Below are positions 26,496 to 34,864 of a DNA stretch of 64,000 nt, one piece after another; within the stretch, counting starts at the first letter, position 1; each line of letters begins with the position of its first letter. The stretch spans positions 175,884 to 239,883 of the forward strand of contig QEVR01000002.1 of the NCBI GenBank assembly GCA_003576745.1, given 5' to 3'. The position numbers were made by a program, and so were the translations under genes. The notes under the pieces were generated by a model. The model was not told where the DNA came from and made no database searches. It was given only the letters and a program-made list of their open reading frames with translations. Source of the stretch: Candidatus Uhrbacteria bacterium (GTDB lineage Bacteria; Patescibacteriota; Patescibacteriia; 2-12-FULL-60-25).

Positions 26496-27557
26496 TTAAT
26501 ACAACTCTCGCTTTTTCCGAACCTGTTCCAGATATTGGCCGAAAACGTCATAGGCATCCTGCCGTTGGCCGGCTGGAGGCGCCGTGCTCGTTGGAATGAG
26601 AACCTCTCCCTGACGGATTTCCGCGGGCGTAAAGCTCCGAAGTCCGAGCTGCACAATGCGGCCTGTCAGATCCATACGTTCCTCCGGAAGATCGGTATTC
26701 ACCGAGGCATTCCATCCGGAAAAAGCAAACTCGGCCGTAATATGTCCAATCTCATTTCCCGCGTCGTCCAGCATGGGCCACGATCCCTGCAAAGAACGGA
26801 ATGTTCTGGAGTCTCGATCGATCGAGGCATACCACGTTCCTTTTGCCGCGCCGGCGGCGCTCCGTTTTACCCAGGCGACTTCGTCTGGATGAGGATTGCG
26901 GAGATTCCAAGCGCCCACAAGCGACAAAAGAACTGTCTCAACCGCAGCGGGTTGTATGCGCAAGGACATGTTCAGAACGCGACGGCCCTGCTCTGCGGTT
27001 TCCGCAACCGACCCTATGGGAACGGCGACGGATGAAATGCCCGAAGCCTTCAAGGCAGCGCGTATATCGGAACCGTTTCCCGTTGAACGGAAGGCTTTCA
27101 TGCCCGCTTTGTCAAGAAGAATATCGCGGTCGAATGAAAACCAGCGTGCGTTCGTTGAGGTTGCCGCAAGCGTGCGGACATACTCTTCCGTCCCCGTTGA
27201 TACCTCGCGCAAACGAAACGCCACAGCATCGGAAGCGAGAACCGCGTCGAAACTCTGAAAACCGTCTGCACGGCCGTTTTGACTGAATCCGGCCACGCCA
27301 CGAAGCCTCGGGCGAGCAGGGTCGCGAAGATCGGCGCTGCCGGCAAAGGACAGCCATTTATCCAGAACAAACCCGCCACCCGACGCGCGGATATCCCAAA
27401 AAACGCTCGCCTGCACGGTTTGCGCCGTTTGCGCAATGGACAGGTTTTGAAACGCATCCTGAATGGCCTTCTCCGGCGTCACCCGAAAGACGAAATACCA
27501 AAGCATCCCGCCGCCGACAGCCAGCAGAAACACAAGAAAAACGATGAGACGTTTCAT
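26496..27557 (-). CDS. hypothetical membrane-anchored extracytoplasmic protein
   Basis: 353 aa, N-terminal signal anchor (about 4-24, MKRLIVFLVFLLAVGGGMLW). The remainder is a beta-rich domain with repeats of charged strands (FVLDKWLSFAGSADL, WYASIDRDSRTFRSLQGSW), reminiscent of LolA/LppX-like or DUF-type lipid-binding folds only in general character. It lies 9 nt upstream of PBP2 on the same strand, so a cell-envelope role is likely. It has a very close promoter at 27564-27572. Confidence 0.75.
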   Translation of the reverse strand: MKRLIVFLVFLLAVGGGMLWYFVFRVTPEKAIQDAFQNLSIAQTAQTVQASVFWDIRASGGGFVLDKWLSFAGSADLRDPARPRLRGVAGFSQNGRADGFQSFDAVLASDAVAFRLREVSTGTEEYVRTLAATSTNARWFSFDRDILLDKAGMKAFRSTGNGSDIRAALKASGISSVAVPIGSVAETAEQGRRVLNMSLRIQPAAVETVLLSLVGAWNLRNPHPDEVAWVKRSAAGAAKGTWYASIDRDSRTFRSLQGSWPMLDDAGNEIGHITAEFAFSGWNASVNTDLPEERMDLTGRIVQLGLRSFTPAEIRQGEVLIPTSTAPPAGQRQDAYDVFGQYLEQVRKKRELY

Positions 27558-27563
27558 GACCCA

Positions 27564-27572
27564 ATGATAGCA
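27564..27572 (-). promoter_or_regulatory. extended -10 box, likely leaderless promoter
   Basis: Minus-strand TGC TATCAT, then 6 nt (tgggtc), then ATG 27557. Confidence 0.6.
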
Positions 27573-27580
27573 GAATTGCT

Positions 27581-28867
27581 CTACCCCTGCCCGCTCTTCG
27601 GCTTCTTCTCCTTATAATACACGCTTCCCTTCAGGATCTCCGGCAAATAGTCCTGCTTCACGGGTTCGTCAAAGGCGGGATTATACATATAACCTTTGCC
27701 ATATCCGAGATTCTTCATAAGCTTCGTCGTGGCGTTCCGAATATGCAATGGCACCGGTGCATTCGGCTTTTGTCTCACATCCTGCGCAGCTGCGCCATAA
27801 GCTTCGTAGAGCGCATTGGACTTCGGAGCCTTTGCTAAATATACCGTGCATTGCGCAAGAATGACATTGCACTCCGGCATACCGAGAAAGTGGCAGGCCT
27901 GATAGCAGGCGACGGCCTGTACAAGGGCTTCCGGATCGGCCATGCCGATATCTTCGGATGCGAAACGAACGAGGCGTCGCGCGACATACAGCGGATCTTC
28001 GCCCGCCTCGAGCATGCGCGCAAGCCAGTAGAGGGCGGCGTTTTCGTCGGAACCGCGCAATGATTTGTGCAGAGCGGAGATGATGTTGTAATGCTCCTCA
28101 CCTTTTTTGTCGTAGAGATAATGCGAACGCTGGAACGCATCGTGCAGGCGCTCCGCCGACAGAATGACGGTTCCGTCTTTTTCGCGGGAAGATGCGTTCA
28201 CGGTGAGTTCCAGAGCATTCAGCGCCGTACGCGCATCGCCGTCGGCAAGGGCGAGGAGTTCGTCCATGACGTCGTCGGTAACGCGGACGCGGAGATTCCC
28301 GAGACCGCGGACCGTATCGTTCAGTGCGCGCGCAATGATGGCGCGCATGCCGTCCTCACCTACTTTTTCGAGCACGAACACTTTACACCGGGAAAGAAGT
28401 GCGGCATTCATTTCAAAACTTGGATTTTCCGTTGTCGCGCCGATAAGAATGATGGTGCCGCGCTCGACATGCGGAAGAAAGGCATCCTGCTGCGCTTTAT
28501 TAAAACGGTGGATCTCATCAATAAAGAGCACGGTGCGCTTTCCATGATACCCGAGCTGTATCTCCGCTTCTTTCACTACATTCCTGACCTCCTGAATGCC
28601 GCTCGTGACGGCGGAGAGTTCGACAAAATGGCTTTTGGTCATGCCAGCGATGAGTTTGGCTATCGTGGTTTTTCCGGAACCGGGAGGGCCCCAAAATACC
28701 ATGGAAGGAATGCAATCTCGTTCAATCAGAAGGCGGAGCGGCTTTTCCCTCCCGACAAGCGCATCCTGTCCCACGATTTCATCGAAACTCGCCGGCCGTA
28801 TGCGGTCGGCAAGCGGGGCGAATCCCTTGCGGCGTTGTTCGGCCGCGGCATCGAAAAGCCCTGGCAT
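27581..28867 (-). CDS. rarA: replication-associated recombination ATPase RarA/MgsA
   Basis: AAA+ ATPase acting at stalled replication forks. 428 aa from ATG 28867; upstream in-frame codons derive from the dispersed repeat and are not expected to be translated. Walker A GPPGSGKT at 60-67, Walker B LFIDEIHRF near 107-115, sensor-1 GATTENPSF, then the tetramerisation C-terminal domain with SFEDIGMAD-like ASEDIGMADP. Confidence 0.93.
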   Translation of the reverse strand: MPGLFDAAAEQRRKGFAPLADRIRPASFDEIVGQDALVGREKPLRLLIERDCIPSMVFWGPPGSGKTTIAKLIAGMTKSHFVELSAVTSGIQEVRNVVKEAEIQLGYHGKRTVLFIDEIHRFNKAQQDAFLPHVERGTIILIGATTENPSFEMNAALLSRCKVFVLEKVGEDGMRAIIARALNDTVRGLGNLRVRVTDDVMDELLALADGDARTALNALELTVNASSREKDGTVILSAERLHDAFQRSHYLYDKKGEEHYNIISALHKSLRGSDENAALYWLARMLEAGEDPLYVARRLVRFASEDIGMADPEALVQAVACYQACHFLGMPECNVILAQCTVYLAKAPKSNALYEAYGAAAQDVRQKPNAPVPLHIRNATTKLMKNLGYGKGYMYNPAFDEPVKQDYLPEILKGSVYYKEKKPKSGQG

Positions 28868-28959
28868 ACCGTATAGAACAAATTTAGAACGGGCGACCGG
28901 AAAAAGCAACTGCCTGACGGCGCGAGGGTTACGGGGAAGATTACAGATGATGGCTTTTG

Positions 28960-29215
28960 GCAATTGGTGAAAAGGAACAAGCGAGTAGTGAGTGGTTACA
29001 GGTTTCGGGCGCAAGGCTCACGGCGCATGGACTTTGCACCCTCTACGCCCTACGTCCTACGCAACTCCACCATGGCTCACGACCCATACCTCTCGACCTA
29101 CGTCCTACGCAACCACGTCCTGCGTACTCTTTTCGCATCCCGCAACCCGCATACCGTATGGCGCAAGGCTCACGGCTCACGGCCACCCCTCCACTCCCCA
29201 CTCCCCAATCTTGCG
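28960..29215. repeat. dispersed word repeat
   Basis: Plus-oriented modules gcgagtagtgagtggttacag, ggctcacggcgcatgg, ccctacgtcctacgcaac and cgcatcccgcaacccgcat. The gap 28868-29225 between uppS and rarA contains nothing else recognisable. Confidence 0.85.
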
Positions 29216-29225
29216 AACCCCCTTG

Positions 29226-29915
29226 CTAAACTCCAAACCGTCTTTTCCGAAGCGCATACTCGGCAAGGGCGGCATCAAGTTCCGCTTCATCAAAATCCGG
29301 CCAATATTTCTTCGAAAAAAAGAATTCGGAATACACAGCCTGCCATGTGAGAAATCCGGAGACGCGTTCTTCCCCGGATGTTCGAATCACCAATTCCGGT
29401 TCCGGCATGTCGGGCCAGTACATCCGAGCCGTGATCGCATCTTCATCAATACGATCCGCGGAAATACCGTCTTCGACGATACGTTTGACGGCATCGACGA
29501 TTTCATACCGTCCTCCGTAATTGATGCAGATGCAAAGCGTTCCCTTTGTGAGATCTTCCGTTTGTTTTTCCGCTTGTTCGATTGCTTCAACGACGGATGC
29601 GCGAAGTCCGTCGCGGCGGCCGAGCACGCGAATGCGCACCCCCCTGCTTTTAAAATGCTCGAGCTCGTTCCGGAGCGCGAATTCGATAAGCTCCATGAGA
29701 TAGCCGACTTCCTCCTGCGTCCGTTTCCAGTTTTCCGTGGAGAACGCAAAAACCGTCAGGACTTCGATCCCGCGATCCAAACAGAGATCTCCGATTGTTT
29801 TCAGCGTGTCGTAGCCGGCTTTATGTCCCTGGAGCGTCGGAAGGCCGCGCTCTTTGGCCCATCGCCGGTTCCCATCCATGATAATCGCCAGATGTCGTAC
29901 GGGTGTTTCGGGCAT
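29226..29915 (-). CDS. uppS: isoprenyl transferase (undecaprenyl diphosphate synthase)
   Basis: Cis-prenyltransferase that makes the C55 lipid carrier for cell-wall synthesis. 229 aa, normal length. IMDGNRRWAKERG carries the catalytic Asp14; HKAGYDTLK, FAFSTENWKR and the late RTSGEERVSGFLTWQ motif (usually RTSGExRxSNFxxWQ) are all present. Confidence 0.94.
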   Translation of the reverse strand: MPETPVRHLAIIMDGNRRWAKERGLPTLQGHKAGYDTLKTIGDLCLDRGIEVLTVFAFSTENWKRTQEEVGYLMELIEFALRNELEHFKSRGVRIRVLGRRDGLRASVVEAIEQAEKQTEDLTKGTLCICINYGGRYEIVDAVKRIVEDGISADRIDEDAITARMYWPDMPEPELVIRTSGEERVSGFLTWQAVYSEFFFSKKYWPDFDEAELDAALAEYALRKRRFGV

Positions 29916-30011
29916 ACGAGAAGCGGAGCAAGTGTACGCGTTTTCAGTCCTACGGTCAATCGGGTCGCAAAGCCACGGCCCTTCCGGGACGCGGTTATTG
30001 AGGCGTATTGA

Positions 30012-30983
30012 TTAGGGAGAGGAATTCAATGCTGCCTGTTCTGCCGCAAAGGACGGGGGGAAAGAATTTACCGTCTCAAAATGCGGCATTGCCGACTGGC
30101 ATTCCACAAAACATTCCTGTCGTGCACGGCTACAGGCTCCCCGCCCTTCCGCATCGCCTTCGGCTATGGCAAGGCAGGTGTTCCGCGCTTCCGCGCATCG
30201 CGCTGCACAGGAAGCGCGCGTTTCCGACGGTTTCAGCAAACCGAGTCTGAAAAGCATAGTGTCGTCGCATACAGCAGTGTTGCACTGTTCAGCTCTTGTG
30301 CGACAGGCATCCTGCAGAACTACATTGTATTGCGATCCCGCAAGGCAGGCGCTAAGACCGATCCCGCATTGCGCATGGCATAACGCAGGAGGAATTTGTT
30401 CGATATTGCCGCCTCCGCCGCCGCATCGATCCAGGCATGCAAGATTTTTTCCACGGCAAAGAGCGAGGGCCTCCTCATCGTCCTGTGACGACTGTATGCA
30501 TCCGTCAAGCTCCACTCCGCATGAGACCTCGCAACGGACCGCCGGCTCCGCGGAAGGACTGCAGGCCGACGCGCATTTCTGATACGAAGATCCGCAGGAA
30601 GCCAAGCCCTCATCCGTCCGATAGACGATCAGCGCATCTGTTGCCGACGTTTTATTGTCCTCGAATTCCGCGCGCAATGCAGAAAAACGAATTTCCTGGC
30701 ATTGGCGCAGGGCGTCACGGCATGCGCGCAAGCATTCCGGTATCCCGTTCTGGAATGTCTCGCGCCGAATAGGGACATGCTCCGTCGACTCGGCTGCTGT
30801 ATACGCCAAGGTAGAAGAAATACGAACTTCCGGCGCCTCCGTTGCGCCGGCCAGAGAAGCGAACACGAGGATGGGCGCAACCACGACAGCGACTAGCATG
30901 AGCATGATGGTGGGAAAAGAAAATGACACCCGGTGCCCCGTGGCGCGAATGCTCCTGCTCCGAGATCCTGCTTTGGCAGGCAT
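30012..30983 (-). CDS. secreted Cys-repeat protein, unknown function
   Basis: 323 aa from ATG 30983; longer readings would run through tRNA-Pro. Signal/anchor helix at about 24-46. The mature part carries about eight Cys clusters of the type CxxxCx6-7C: CLRACRDALRQC, CGSSYQKCASAC, CEVSCGVELDGC, CLDRC, CHAQCGIGLSAC, CAARCAEARNTC and CSRARQECFVEC. The repetition suggests stacked disulfide-bonded helical hairpins. No family recognised. A DsbA-type enzyme encoded at 5953 could oxidise it. Promoter only 6 nt before the ATG. Confidence 0.78.
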   Translation of the reverse strand: MPAKAGSRSRSIRATGHRVSFSFPTIMLMLVAVVVAPILVFASLAGATEAPEVRISSTLAYTAAESTEHVPIRRETFQNGIPECLRACRDALRQCQEIRFSALRAEFEDNKTSATDALIVYRTDEGLASCGSSYQKCASACSPSAEPAVRCEVSCGVELDGCIQSSQDDEEALALCRGKNLACLDRCGGGGGNIEQIPPALCHAQCGIGLSACLAGSQYNVVLQDACRTRAEQCNTAVCDDTMLFRLGLLKPSETRASCAARCAEARNTCLAIAEGDAEGRGACSRARQECFVECQSAMPHFETVNSFPPSFAAEQAALNSSP

Positions 30984-30989
30984 AGAAAA

Positions 30990-30998
30990 AGTATACCA
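30990..30998 (-). promoter_or_regulatory. extended -10 box, likely leaderless promoter
   Basis: Minus-strand TGG TATACT, 6 nt (ttttct), ATG 30983. Confidence 0.62.
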
Positions 30999-31080
30999 CG
31001 TCATGGCGGCGAACAGATTGTCATTTTTTCCGTCCTCTGATACGCTCCGCCAAACCCAGAGAGAAATTGTATCATCGCAT

Positions 31081-31157
31081 CGGGCTATAGCGCAGTTGGC
31101 TAGCGCGCCACGTTCGGGACGTGGAGGTCGTGGGTTCAAGTCCCACTAGCCCGACCA
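31081..31157 (+). tRNA. tRNA-Pro (CGG)
   Basis: Acceptor cgggcta/tagcccg, D arm tagcgcagttggctagcgc, anticodon stem ccacg/cgtgg with loop ttCGGga, T arm gtgggttcaagtcccac, CCA encoded. Confidence 0.95.
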
Positions 31158-31159
31158 GG

Positions 31160-31188
31160 AAAAAGCACTGAGATCGTCAGTGCTTTTT
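31160..31188 (+). terminator. terminator of tRNA-Pro
   Basis: Stem aaaaagcactga/tcagtgcttttt, loop gatcg. Confidence 0.9.
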
Positions 31189-31353
31189 GATACGCGCGTC
31201 CCGGTTTCGCCAAGAACGTCGTAGCGCCTCCCGCTCATGGCAGAAGGAGCGCTCACCCGCATTCTACGAAAACATGGGGCGTGCCGCCCCCTACTTCCCA
31301 CTTCCCGCTTTCCCTCTTCCCCGATTGTTCCGTGCGGATGTTTCAGATGAAAA

Positions 31354-31377
31354 GAGCGGAGCTTGTGTGCTCCGCTC
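31354..31377 (-). terminator. terminator of the 37-aa gene
   Basis: Perfect minus-strand stem GAGCGGAGC/GCTCCGCTC with a 6-nt loop, followed by TTTTC. Confidence 0.85.
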
Positions 31378-31390
31378 ATGCGGGACGGGA

Positions 31391-31504
31391 CTATTCCGTG
31401 TCCTCGTCTCCGGCCTCTTCTTCGCCCTCCTCGCCGCCTTCTTCCGCGTCCGCATCACCCATCATGTCGTCGTCGGAAGAGTCGAAGTCGTCGTCGAACC
31501 ACAT
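31391..31504 (-). CDS. 37-aa acidic mini-protein
   Basis: Almost wholly Asp/Glu/Gly: begins MWFDDDFDSSDDDMM and ends AGDEDTE. Its own sigma70-type promoter (31546-31574) and terminator (31354-31377) make it a real transcription unit despite its size. No Shine-Dalgarno is visible. Function unknown; disordered acidic proteins can act as metal buffers or chaperone-like partners, but nothing here decides. Paired with a similar unit just upstream. Confidence 0.7.
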   Translation of the reverse strand: MWFDDDFDSSDDDMMGDADAEEGGEEGEEEAGDEDTE

Positions 31505-31545
31505 AGGTCGATCCGATGATATTAAGAGTTAACTGTAACGGCGGA

Positions 31546-31574
31546 ATCCTAAAATCCTGCACAAATGACGTCAA
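31546..31574 (-). promoter_or_regulatory. promoter of the 37-aa gene
   Basis: TTGACG, 17 nt, TAGGAT on the minus strand; the spacer contains gtgcagg, a string also found in the neighbouring promoter. Confidence 0.7.
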
Positions 31575-31599
31575 GAAAACCTGTGAATAAGTACAAACA

Positions 31600-31627
31600 A
31601 AAAGAGCCCCGTCAAACGCGGCTCTTT
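31600..31627 (-). terminator. terminator of the 50-aa gene
   Basis: Stem AAAGAGCC/GGCTCTTT on the minus strand followed by TTGTTTG. Confidence 0.8.
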
Positions 31628-31639
31628 CGGGTCCCGGTC

Positions 31640-31792
31640 CTACATGGACGGGGCGTCGCCGGAAGGCTCTTCACCACCTTCGGCAGGAGCTTCCGGAGCT
31701 TCTTCTGGTGCAGGCGCGCCGCCTTCTGCCGGCTGATCGCCCGCCGGCATGTCGCTGCCGGGTGCACCCTGTGGCATGTCGTCAAACAACAT
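31640..31792 (-). CDS. 50-aa acidic Pro/Ala/Gly-rich mini-protein
   Basis: Starts MLFDDMPQGAPGSDMPAGDQ and continues with runs of Pro, Ala, Glu and Gly, ending DAPSM. The N-terminal MxFDD pattern echoes the 37-aa protein downstream, so the two may be distant paralogues. Flanked by a good promoter and a terminator. No Shine-Dalgarno. I recall similar low-complexity mini-proteins in other CPR genomes, but no function. Confidence 0.7.
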   Translation of the reverse strand: MLFDDMPQGAPGSDMPAGDQPAEGGAPAPEEAPEAPAEGGEEPSGDAPSM

Positions 31793-31827
31793 AACAATTG
31801 TCACATGGGTTAAGAATTAGTTGGTCG

Positions 31828-31856
31828 AGAATACCTGCACAGGAAAAATGGGTCAA
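31828..31856 (-). promoter_or_regulatory. promoter of the 50-aa gene
   Basis: Minus-strand TTGACC, 17 nt ending gtgcagg, TATTCT. Confidence 0.75.
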
Positions 31857-31912
31857 GATTTTTGTCAACCGTTTCCCTGGCCTTGTCCAAATAATTCGGC
31901 TACGCTCCTGCC

Positions 31913-32323
31913 ATGGGCAATTCGCGGCCGAAGGTCGGCGTAGGCGCCATCATCCTCCATGAGGGTAAGGTCCTCATGCAAAAACGACGGAATGCGCACG
32001 GAGACGGCACATGGAGCTTTCCGGGCGGTCATCTTGAGTTTGGAGAGACGCCGGAAGCCTGCGCGGCACGCGAGGTCATGGAGGAGCTAAACTGCCGTAT
32101 TCGCCGCGCACGACGAGGTCCGTTTACGAACGACGTGTTCGCAAGAGAAGGTAGGCACTATATCACGATCTTCGTACTGGCCGAATATGATTCCGGCGAC
32201 ATCCGTATTATGGAGCCGGATAAAACCGAGGCCTGGCAATGGGCCTCGTGGGAGGAGATGCCGCGACCTCGCTTTCTTCCCATTGAGAATCTGCTCGCAC
32301 AGGGGTTTTCGCCGTTCAGGTAG
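31913..32323 (+). CDS. Nudix hydrolase (MutT/NUDT15-like)
   Basis: Cleaves a nucleoside diphosphate linked to another group, possibly oxidised dNTPs. 136 aa. Complete Nudix box beginning GGHLEFGE near residue 40 and ending REVMEEL near 60. The N-terminal VGVGAIILHEGKVLMQKRR and the WxWASWEEMP end are typical of the NUDT15-like group. It lies upstream of a DNA-repair fusion gene on the same strand, consistent with nucleotide-pool and DNA sanitation. Confidence 0.9.
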   Translation: MGNSRPKVGVGAIILHEGKVLMQKRRNAHGDGTWSFPGGHLEFGETPEACAAREVMEELNCRIRRARRGPFTNDVFAREGRHYITIFVLAEYDSGDIRIMEPDKTEAWQWASWEEMPRPRFLPIENLLAQGFSPFR

Positions 32324-32416
32324 GCCGGTAGATTGTATGAACGCAGTTCACTGGTCTGTGGGTTGCTCTGCCGAACATTCGTAACAGAGCGCCACGGCAA
32401 AGGGACAAACGGACCC

Positions 32417-33337
32417 ATGAACGTCGGACCTGCGTCTACCTGCATGACGAATACCGAAATCGTTTTTCGCATCGTTTCCCACATCCCGATGGGGTGCGTT
32501 TTGACATACGCCGATGTCGCACGGCTCGCGGGCATGAAGAGTCCGCGCGTCATCGGGAATATTCTTCATACGAATCAAGACCCGGTCGCAGTCCCCTGCC
32601 ATCGCATCGTGAACGCATCCGGACGCGTGTCGGATGCCTACTCGATGGGAGGCGCGAAGATACAGCAAACCAGACTGCGTGACGAAGGAGTACGGATGCA
32701 CGGATTACGTGCGAATCTCGCGCAACGGTGGAAGCCCTCCAAAGAATACGCGTCCTATCTTCGCCTGCTTCGCCGGTTCGGAGATCCAGGACCCTGGCCA
32801 TGGTTCGGAAAAGATCGGCCGCATACGCCCGATGAAATCGCCATAGGCGCCATTCTCACACAAAACACGAGCTGGCGGAATGTCGAACAAGCGCTCGTAA
32901 ACCTCCGCCGCGAGGGTGTCGAGACGCTTTCTGCCATCCCAAGGTTCTCCGAGCGCCGCTTGCAGGAACTCATACGTCCGTCCGGCTTCTTCAATCAAAA
33001 AGCGGACAGATTAAAACGTTTTGCCGCATGGATCGACAGAGAATATTCCTCGCTCGAGCATTTCCTGCAACTCCCCGTCTTACGCGCGCGTGCCGAGCTT
33101 TTATCCTTCAAGGGCATCGGCCGGGAAACGGCGGACACCATTCTCCTGTATTGCGGCACAAATCCCATCTTTGTGATCGACGCATATGCAAAACGATTTT
33201 CGACTGCCCTGAATCTTTCCCCAGAGACGGCTTACGAATCCCTTCAGACGCATTTCATGGACAGGCTCCCGACGCACCTGGGGCTTTTTCGAGAATATCA
33301 CGCCCTGATCATTGCCTGGGGGCAATCCGAAAAATAA
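32417..33337 (+). CDS. fusion: O6-alkylguanine alkyltransferase domain + HhH-GPD DNA glycosylase
   Basis: 306 aa from ATG 32417 (32444 also possible). Residues about 10-95 are an Ogt/MGMT DNA-binding and active-site domain: VLTYADVARLAG and the nucleophile motif PCHRIV are intact. Residues about 100-306 are an endonuclease-III-like HhH-GPD fold: IGAILTQNTSWRNVEQAL, then hairpin SFKGIGRETADTILLY and VIDAYAKRF carrying the conserved Asp. The usual catalytic Lys of endonuclease III (GRKTA) is Glu here and the four-Cys Fe-S loop is absent, which recalls monofunctional 3-methyladenine glycosylases of the MagIII type. Likely role: combined repair of alkylated bases. Confidence 0.85.
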   Translation: MNVGPASTCMTNTEIVFRIVSHIPMGCVLTYADVARLAGMKSPRVIGNILHTNQDPVAVPCHRIVNASGRVSDAYSMGGAKIQQTRLRDEGVRMHGLRANLAQRWKPSKEYASYLRLLRRFGDPGPWPWFGKDRPHTPDEIAIGAILTQNTSWRNVEQALVNLRREGVETLSAIPRFSERRLQELIRPSGFFNQKADRLKRFAAWIDREYSSLEHFLQLPVLRARAELLSFKGIGRETADTILLYCGTNPIFVIDAYAKRFSTALNLSPETAYESLQTHFMDRLPTHLGLFREYHALIIAWGQSEK

Positions 33338-33340
33338 AAA

Positions 33341-33359
33341 CGCGGCTGAATGGGCCGCG
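33341..33359 (-). terminator. terminator of the DEAD-box helicase gene
   Basis: Minus-strand stem CGCGGC/GCCGCG, loop 7 nt, then TTTTTATTTTT. Confidence 0.85.
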
Positions 33360-33391
33360 CGAGCAAAGCGCCTTTTGTATTGGACGAATGC

Positions 33392-34609
33392 CTATTGCCA
33401 CCTGCGACGACGCGGGCCTCCCGCCTGCCTTTTCTGTGGATGCGGATAACGCGGCTTTTCGGCAATCGGGGCGCGATGCGGCGGAAGCAACGGAAGATTC
33501 TTTTTTGGAAGCGCGGCGCGGATGAGCCGTTCAATAGCGCGTACATCGCCCATTTGGTCCGGCGTTGCAAAAGAAATGGCGCGTCCTTCGCGGCCGGCGC
33601 GTCCGGTTCGTCCGATGCGATGAACGTAGTCCTCGGCATTGTCCGGAAGATCGAAATTAATCACGAGTTCGATGCCGGTAACATCGATACCGCGCGCCGC
33701 GATGTCAGTAGCCACGAGAACGCGATATTTTCCCGTTTTAAATCCGTCGAGAGCTTCACGTCGTTGCGCAAGCGACCGATTTGAGTGGATTTCCGCGGCC
33801 TTATGCCCCATGGCGCGTACAGCGCGGGCAATTTTTTTGGCGCCATGTTTGGTCCGTGAAAAGACGAGCACGGATCCGCGGTATTCTCCGAGCAATCGGT
33901 CAAGCAGGCGCGGCTTATCCTCTTTTCGGACGACATATAATTCTTGACTGACGCGTTCGGCGGCCGTGCCGGAGCGCGCGATTTCCACCCGGACAGGGAG
34001 CTTCATATGTCCCGCCGCGATCCGCGCAATCTCTCCGGGCATCGTCGCGGAAAACAGCATGGTTTGGCGATCTTTCGGAACCGCAAGGAGTATTCTGTTT
34101 ATTTGCGGAGCAAAACCCATATCGAGCATCCTATCTGCCTCATCCAGCACCAGAACCTTCACTTCGTGTAATTTGATGGTCTTCTGCTCCAGATGATCGA
34201 TGAGGCGGCCGGGCGTTGCAATAATGACATGCGGATTTTTCTTGATGTGCTGCATCTGCACATGCATGGACGCGCCGCCGATGAGAACGGCGGTGCGCAA
34301 ACCAATGGGCCGTCCGATTTTCTGGAACGTTTCGTCAACCTGCAAGGCAAGTTCCCGCGTGGGCAGGATGACAAGGCCGCGACCCTTTGTTTGCGCGAGT
34401 CGCTGAATCATGGGAATGCCGAATGCGAGAGTCTTTCCGGTTCCTGTCTGCGCGATTCCAATAAGGTCCTTCCCCTCAATGGCAACGGGAATGGATTTTT
34501 GCTGGATCGGCGTGGGCGTCGCGTATTTCAAATGATCCAATATCTCAAGCAATTTCGGGGCAATACCGAGCCCGTAAAAAATTGGTGTGGTGGAGAATTG
34601 TTTGTGCAT
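33392..34609 (-). CDS. DEAD-box RNA helicase (RhlE-like)
   Basis: Unwinds structured RNA. 405 aa from ATG 34609; the 166 in-frame codons upstream have no helicase similarity and end at a typical helicase N-terminus (FYGLGIAPKLLEILDHLKY). Motifs in order: Q TPTPIQQKSIP, I AQTGTGKT, Ia PTRELALQ, II DEAD, III SAT, IV VFSRTKHGA, V ATDIAARGID, VI HRIGRTGR. Basic Arg-rich C-terminus. Confidence 0.93.
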   Translation of the reverse strand: MHKQFSTTPIFYGLGIAPKLLEILDHLKYATPTPIQQKSIPVAIEGKDLIGIAQTGTGKTLAFGIPMIQRLAQTKGRGLVILPTRELALQVDETFQKIGRPIGLRTAVLIGGASMHVQMQHIKKNPHVIIATPGRLIDHLEQKTIKLHEVKVLVLDEADRMLDMGFAPQINRILLAVPKDRQTMLFSATMPGEIARIAAGHMKLPVRVEIARSGTAAERVSQELYVVRKEDKPRLLDRLLGEYRGSVLVFSRTKHGAKKIARAVRAMGHKAAEIHSNRSLAQRREALDGFKTGKYRVLVATDIAARGIDVTGIELVINFDLPDNAEDYVHRIGRTGRAGREGRAISFATPDQMGDVRAIERLIRAALPKKNLPLLPPHRAPIAEKPRYPHPQKRQAGGPRRRRWQ

Positions 34610-34864
34610 TCGGGTTGGTCTCGGATAGATAGCTTCCGCGGGATCCGTCGGCTCTTCGGAAGAAGTATCTGCTGAAATGACGCGTTCGTCAATGCACTTA
34701 TGCGAACTTCTATGGAGCGTGCCGTTCGGGCAACGTCCTGAAATACAAACCACGTCGCACGCGCATGTCCCTGATCCGTTGCCCGATCCGACGCGGCAAG
34801 ACTCCTTGACGAACCCTGCAAAGTACGCCATTCTCTTCCTTCCCCTTTGCGTGTCCGCTAGTCT

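Noticed and set aside
30984-31139. Longer Cys-repeat protein starting in tRNA-Pro
   Set aside because: It would run through the tRNA gene on the other strand; a promoter box sits between.
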